Origin: Maratus speciosus
Taxonomy: Eukaryota > Arthropoda > Arachnida > Araneae > Salticidae
Assembly: GCA_963932465.1 (NCBI GenBank)
Contig: OZ010795.1
Location: 470,694,806 to 470,758,805 of the forward strand
Length of the DNA: 64,000 nucleotides
Reading direction: 5' to 3'
Shown here one piece after another: positions 58,331 to 64,000 of this stretch. Positions within the stretch are counted from its first letter, which is position 1; each line of letters starts with the position of its first letter. Under the pieces are notes generated by a model, which did not search any database, was not told where the DNA came from, and saw only the letters and a list, made by a program, of their open reading frames with translations. Made by a program: the position numbers and the translations under genes.

Positions 58331-59170
58331 ATTTCTTTGTCTACTAAAATGCCTTTTATTTTTTCTAACTATATATAACAATGTTTACATTTATTCTGCC
58401 CGTTATAATGCCGTGTGGAAATAAGATTTAAGCAAAATGTTTCTTTAAACTGTTGTTAGTTTGTAAAATCATCAATCTTAACATTAAAATACTTTCTGTA
58501 TTTTCTGTTATATTTTTGGTATTTAACATGTCTTATATGAAATGTATTTAAAAAAACTGTATATGTGAAAAAAAAGATAATCAGTAATGAATTTTCAGCA
58601 AAGAATTAATATTCTTTTTGTATATAAATTTTCTCCTATATGTATTGTTTAATTTAGAGTTTAAAAAAAAGGTATTAGTATCTTTTTTCTTAAAAAATTG
58701 CTCTAAATGCACAGTTGGAACCTTTTCTTCTTTTACTTCTTTATTCTGAAAGAATCCTCTTTAAAGAAATATCCAAAAATTATGCTTTGAGAAAGACAGG
58801 TTTCTATTGAAAATGAACAATTAAACATCTATAAGCTCGGTCTCACTGATATACGTTTTATGATGTATTATGATTTAATTAATTTCATCCATTAATGAAA
58901 AAACGCAATGAAGTAAAATGTTTATTGTAACTCAAGTGTATCTATTCATTATGGAAATAAATATTTTTTTCATTACATAAATCTATGCAAAACGCCAAAC
59001 AAAATAATAATACTTAAAAATGTAATCATAAATGTAACTGTCCTCATTCATTTAATATTATGTGTGTTTGAATCATTATTATAATAAAATATATTTTTGT
59101 ATCTGGCTTAGTAAATTATTTAAAATATTCATTGTACTGAATTGTCCGTTACTGTATAAATAAAAAGTTT
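58331..59170. other. No gene seen
   Basis: AT-rich; no repeats or homologies noticed. Confidence 0.5.
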
Positions 59171-59175
59171 TTTTT

Positions 59176-59925
59176 AGCTCACAGGCTATCACAACCTGAA
59201 AGCTAATGTGTCCGCAGGTTCTGCATGCACGTAACGCGATAAATCTTGATAGAAATATCCGATTTCCTTCAAATTTTGTATATAGGTTCATTCTTTCATG
59301 ATTAGTTTGGGGGGGGGGGTTCATTGGTTAAATATAAAGAGGGGGACGGGGGGGTTAACCCCTCTCCTTAAGGGGTTTCATGCAGCATTATACGATTTGC
59401 TTCATGTTTGGTATACCGGATTATTCCGATAAGGTCCTTATTAGATTTGGAGGTTCATTGGTTAAGCATAAAGGGGGGAAAATTGGGGAACTAATCCCCC
59501 TCCTTAATTTAGCTAAATGAATATTTCATGCAGAATTATCCGATTTGCTTCAAATTTGGTATACAGGTTTATTCTGAATGGCGCTTCCCTGATTAGATTT
59601 GGAGGTTCATTGGTTAAGCATAAAGGGGGGCAACGGGGTGCTATCCCCCTTAATTTAGCTAAATGGGTATTTCATGCAGAATTATCCGATTTGCTTTCAA
59701 ATTTGGTATATAGGTTTATTCTGATTAAGGCGCTTCCCTGATTAGTTTTGGAAGTTCTCTTTTCGCATTTGATTTATATTGGTTTGTATTATAACAGAAA
59801 AACGCTGCTTTTTTATGATTTTTATTTTTTACCGTTTTGCTCAAAAAGAGTGAGTTCTATTTTATGAATAATAGACATAAATAAGAGTATAATATAGTAC
59901 AGTTAGCGTGAAAAGCCTGTGAGCT
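59176..59925. mobile_element. HINE-like element with 147-bp tandem units
   Basis: Inverted ends AGCTCACAGGCT (59176-59187) and AGCCTGTGAGCT (59914-59925). Inside, CCGATTTGCTTCAAATTTGG then TATA(C/T)AGGTTTATTC recurs at about 59257, 59391, 59538 and 59686 (134-148 bp apart), with GGTTCATTGGTTAAGCATAA and AGGGGGG blocks. Layout is like 45367-50690 but the sequence is different. Confidence 0.65.
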
Positions 59926-61087
59926 GAATGCCATCAGCCTAACTGGACACTTTTTTTTAATTAATTGAAAATGTAATCTTATTAATAGATCTTTAATTAA
60001 TCTTAGAGCGTAACCCAGTCTTACTTTTGAACTAAGTTTGCTTTATTGCGTAGAATTACCTAGTAAATATTCATGTTTTGTATTCATTTTTGTATTTAGT
60101 TTCAAAATATTCAATTAAGGTAATAGTTTCATTAAATAAACTTATATTCTAACATTTTCCATTTCTAATGTTGCTCGTATAACTTGCTTATTTCTCGATG
60201 GAATAGTTTAATCGAAGTTGGATCGAATTCTTTCTGAATTAAAAGACTTACTTTTCGAACTGGATTCCAATGTATTTTAATGACATGGGTTATGTAAGAC
60301 ATTATCGCTTAGATACCTTTTATTTTTAGAATAGGAATGTACAAAATAAATGTATGTTGATTTGGCAGCCATTTCGTTCTATTAGAAATTTTCAGAAAAA
60401 AGAAACTTTGTAAATTGTTACTATTTACGTATACTTAAGGATGTTTAGTTTTCAATAATTAGTTCTGGTTATTATTAATGAAGTATTTAAGTTAGATCTT
60501 TAGTAAAGGATTCAAAAGATATTTTAATTATTTCATGATTGACATTTTAAAACTTTCTCTGTTTACGAAATTATAAATATTCTGAAATTTGCTGTCGCGG
60601 TTTGCTCGTTGGATAGATTTATTCAATGAATACATAATTAGTTGTTATGCACCAGTTTATTTAGTAGTATTTTATAAGGTATATTTGCGCAGGTAATAAC
60701 GCTAAATTCTACGAATGTTTTGAAACAAACAATAGTTCATTTATGGAGAAAATGATTCAAAAATTCAAATTCCATTTAATTTAAAGAACTCGTAACGAAA
60801 CATTTATATTAGCTACCAGAACAGCAACACCCCGAGATCGAATGAGAAAATCTTCAAAACTTTAAAGCGCTATCGCATCTGACATCTGCTATGCGAGTAA
60901 GTCTAATCCAATACGAATCTCGGCTGCAGCTATTGCTCGAAAAATGTAATCTGATAACGCTTTTGAGCGTAAATCGTTACCTACAACTTTTTATGCCACA
61001 CGTTGGAATTGCTTTACTGCTGCACATGGTGGACCAATTACTTAATAATAGATAGCGGCCAATCAAATTGGCTTCCATAACACTTAA
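59926..61087. other. No gene seen
   Basis: 60780-61080 is less AT-rich and looks single copy (GATCGAATGAGAAAATC, TATCGCATCTGACATCTGCT). No protein or RNA homology recognised. Confidence 0.45.
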
Positions 61088-61372
61088 CCTTTAACTGATG
61101 TGACTAAAATTTGTCACACAACTGATGTGATCCGGTCTCTCAGACTCCTCGAATAAAATGAATAAAAAAAAAAATAACTCAAATGGTTGAATTTACTTAA
61201 ATTGTGTCCTAACAATATCGTCGTACTTCTCTTAGGAGCATGTGAATTAAATTGCATGAAAAAGGTATTTTATTCATGTTATTTAACTTCAGTACAGAAA
61301 AGTAAAAAGCTGTAAAAGTGTTTACAGCTGGGAGTCGCGGGGTCTGGGAGACCGCGTGACATCAGTTAAAGG
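61088..61372. mobile_element. 285-bp piggyBac-like MITE
   Basis: TTAA both sides (61084-61087, 61373-61376). Ends CCTTTAACTGATGTGAC and GTGACATCAGTTAAAGG. Inside, CCGGTCTCTCAGACTCC is matched by GGGTCTGGGAGACCGCG. AACTGATGTGA occurs twice at the left end. Confidence 0.88.
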
Positions 61373-61376
61373 TTAA

Positions 61377-62585
61377 ATTTACACCTTCTGTCGCAATCTG
61401 ATATGGCTTTTTCCGGATAACAGAATTATTTCCTAAGGAATAAAAAGCAACTCTTCAGAGCGTGATTTTTCTCCTCTTGTAACAAGAATAGATTCCCTCA
61501 TGTAGTGCTGAAAGTTAGCCTATCTTCTCAGTTTGATACGGTTTTTAAAGAGATAAAAGATTTTTCGTTTGCATTAAACTTGCAACTGGAGCAATTACAT
61601 CCCGATCGGCCTGTTTCAGTAACACTTAGTTACCAGATTCATATGACAGAAATATGAAAACTCAATTTTTTGTTAAAATAACTTACTAAAAAATCCAGGC
61701 ATTGACAACTTACAAAATATCCCATATTTCTAAATATATACTAGAAATACTCTCTAAAGTTCACTCTAGAAAGAAAAAGGACAGGGTGTTAGCCACTAAT
61801 AAATGCTCAACTAAAGCAGATAAAGGGCAATAGTTTATGAAAAATGACATTATTTCAAGAAAAAAAAATATTGCGTTAAGGGGGGTCCGGGAAACATTTT
61901 AAAATAATTTTTATTTATTGAGTTAAAATTTTAATTTTTTTTTTTTTTTTTTTTTTTTTTTTGCGATGGTTAACCATATTATTTGTAAACAAAATCACAT
62001 GATAAAACTTCTCATAATTTTTTTAAATTAAAAATTAAAAATTTATTAAAAAAAGTGGGGTAGTTTAAAATCGTTATAACTCGAAATATTATTTGTAGAA
62101 TTTCAATTTTCGTTTTGTAAATAAACAGAAATATATACGGTTTAATTTTGATTCAGTATTGTAAAAAATATTATTTTTTTAAATTAAAAATATTTAAAGT
62201 AAATTTAAAAAAAATGATGTAACTTAAAAAAAAAAAAATCATTTTCAAAAGTAAATATTTTTTTTCAAATTTGTTGAATCAAAATTAAAGTAAAACGATT
62301 AAAAAAAGACATGTTCCAAATTTGAACCATTTATTTTTAACGTTTCTTGACTATAACAATTTAAATACGAGAAATGGTGAAAAAACCCATCATGAAGAAA
62401 AACGCATTTTCATAAGAAGTCGTTTCCATGGCAACCATTGCCTGAAAGCTAGATTTTGAAAAAAAAAAAAAAAAAAAAAAACCCAAACGAAAAAATTAAT
62501 ATTTCCTGTCCTAAATAAAATAGAAACATGATTTAAACGTCATTTTATGTAGTAAAATACAGAGAAAATTTTAATGCAATAATTT

Positions 62586-62627
<42 letters not shown>

Positions 62628-63541
62628 AATTTGAAGATTTTTGTGTCCCGGATAACGATTTAAAAAAAAAAAACCACAAAATTTAATAATCTCTGTTTTT
62701 CGTAAATAAATATGGAAGGTCTATGATTTTTTTCAAACTTTCGAGCACATTGATTTAGAAATAATTTGATTCTAGAGGAGATTTTTACAATAGATCTCTA
62801 GATAAAACTAAGGGAACATTTCACTATTTTTTAAAAAAAGGCAGGGTGAATTTTGTCAGTTTTAAAATGGCAGGGTGCTGCGCCTTTAAATACTGGTCTG
62901 GAACACTAAATGTAATATACATTTCATGCAAATATTCCGTTGTGTGGAAATAACTACAAATAAAATATTTCCATATCAAATTATTTTTAGTATTTGTATT
63001 CTTGTCTAGAGAAATATTAACTTAAAATTCTACTAACATAACTCGTATTTAAATATTTATGAAAGCCTTGCGCTAAAAGAAAGTAGTGTAACAAGTGATG
63101 GAACCGCTTTAAAACAAATATCGCAAATAAATGACAGTATTTTATTTACCCATGTTCATGTATGCATAACTATTTAATTAGAGTATTTTTACTGATATCT
63201 GTCACGGCTTCTTTTTTCCTAGATTTTGTGTTTGACAATTCCTAGTGTTGCGAAAGCAAGAACACTTTGAGTTTGAATATAATTCTTTTACATTGTTAAT
63301 TGTCCTTCTTGCATCTTTAATCCCGTTGCCTGGGAACTGCAAGGGACATATTTAGTATTCAGTTTCTAACAGTCTTTTACATTCTGCAATCCTGTGCTCA
63401 ATATGGAATGCTGAAACACAGAAATGTCATTCTGCTATTGTCCAGAGAGCACTTAGTTTCATTAGATATTATTATCAATAATGGCTTCCTTGTTTGTTTC
63501 AGGAAAGGGAATATTGATTTGCGCATCCTTAGTTACCTCTA
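61377..63541. other. AT-rich, long homopolymers, no gene
   Basis: Long poly-T/poly-A tracts at 61936-61962, 62459-62480 and 62588-62623. GTCCGGGAAACATTTT (61887) and TTTTTGTGTCCCGG (62637) may be weak inverted ends of one element of about 0.8 kb, not convincing. Confidence 0.5.
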
Positions 63542-63930
63542 ACTGTTAGTCCGATATTTGGTAATAGTTTTGAGAATGAAAGTGCATATACACATGATTG
63601 AGTTTATTTCTGTAATTCTGTTTAGTGAAATTTAAATTTTAAATATTATAAAATTTTATTATTTATTTTAGTAATACTTGATATTTGTAATGTTTATCAG
63701 TTTCGCAATGTTTACAACTGTTACTCGAAAATTACTGTTACTCCGATATTTGGTAATAGTTTTGAGAATGAAAGTGCCTATACACATGATTGAGTTTATT
63801 TCTGTAGTTCTGTTTAATGAAATTTTAAAATTTAAATATTGCAAAATTTTATTATTTATTTTAGTAATACTTGATATTTGTAATGTTTATCAGTTTTGCG
63901 ATATTTACAACTTTTTTGGAAAATTTAAAT
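63542..63930 (+). repeat. 192-bp tandem duplication
   Basis: CCGATATTTGGTAATAGTTT starts at 63551 and again at 63743. The copies share ATGAAAGTGC(A/C)TATACACAT and TAATACTTGATATTTGTAAT and differ at only a few positions, so the duplication is recent. It may extend past the window edge. Confidence 0.9.
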
Positions 63931-64000
63931 GCGCTTTCGCTCATTTCATTACGGTTCAATTGTTTATTTGTTTCTGAAGAAAACTGTTTCTTAACTAATG

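Noticed and set aside
61880..62660. Possible element with GTCCGGGAAACATTTT / TTTTTGTGTCCCGG ends
   Set aside because: Pairing is short and imperfect, and the interior is homopolymer-rich, so chance is likely.

Overview
This window looks like a gene-free stretch of an AT-rich animal genome, probably an arthropod. That is a guess from overall character: tRNA-derived SINEs, a mariner relic, hAT-like, piggyBac-like (TTAA) and Helentron-like non-autonomous elements, many (TA)n, poly-T and poly-G/C tracts, and a CR1/RTE-poor mix of short inverted-repeat elements. Chelicerate is possible but not shown. No open reading frame exceeds 158 codons, and the longest lies inside a tandem repeat and a poly-T tract. 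I saw no conserved host exon, rRNA, functional tRNA, operon, CRISPR array or prokaryotic signal. The only recognisable protein is a dead mariner transposase (about 18290-18976).

Layout. 0.2-7 kb: a TTAA-flanked MITE, a degenerate tandem array (array alpha, unit about 300-370 bp) split by a Helentron-like element, a second related element, a piggyBac-like MITE and a 295-bp MITE. 7.6-13.7 kb: a G-run array with a period near 155 bp, a second degenerate array (array gamma, period about 130-170 bp), a SINE, inverted blocks of a 16-bp 'GTCGGCTAAATGTC' minisatellite, and about 720 bp of an 11-bp minisatellite (TTAGGTTACAG). 14-19 kb: two MITEs and the mariner relic. 19-31.7 kb: several copies of a palindromic foldback family, joined to gamma monomers and split by a 4.8-kb Helentron-like element, a SINE and several MITEs; one 866-bp GTCAC-rich palindrome ends the block. 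32-42.8 kb: further MITEs, a second piece of array alpha, a 909-bp palindrome, a 33-bp minisatellite that happens to stay open as an 11-residue peptide repeat, and a MITE inside a short tandem array.

43.4-58.3 kb is the most informative part. An old tandem array (array beta, unit about 365-375 bp) has been interrupted by at least nine insertions: SINEs, two hAT-like elements, two tandem-repeat-bearing HINE-like elements, a 4,087-bp TIR element nested in one of them, a Helentron-like element, a TTAA MITE and a palindromic element. Because the array supplies the expected empty sequence, element boundaries and target duplications can be read directly. 58.3-64 kb is AT-rich sequence with another HINE-like element, a 285-bp TTAA MITE and a 192-bp tandem duplication at the right edge.

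No cooperating gene set exists here. The interest is structural: nested insertions whose order can be read, uncatalogued-looking foldback families, and minisatellites carried by mobile units. All family names below are tentative because no database search was possible.
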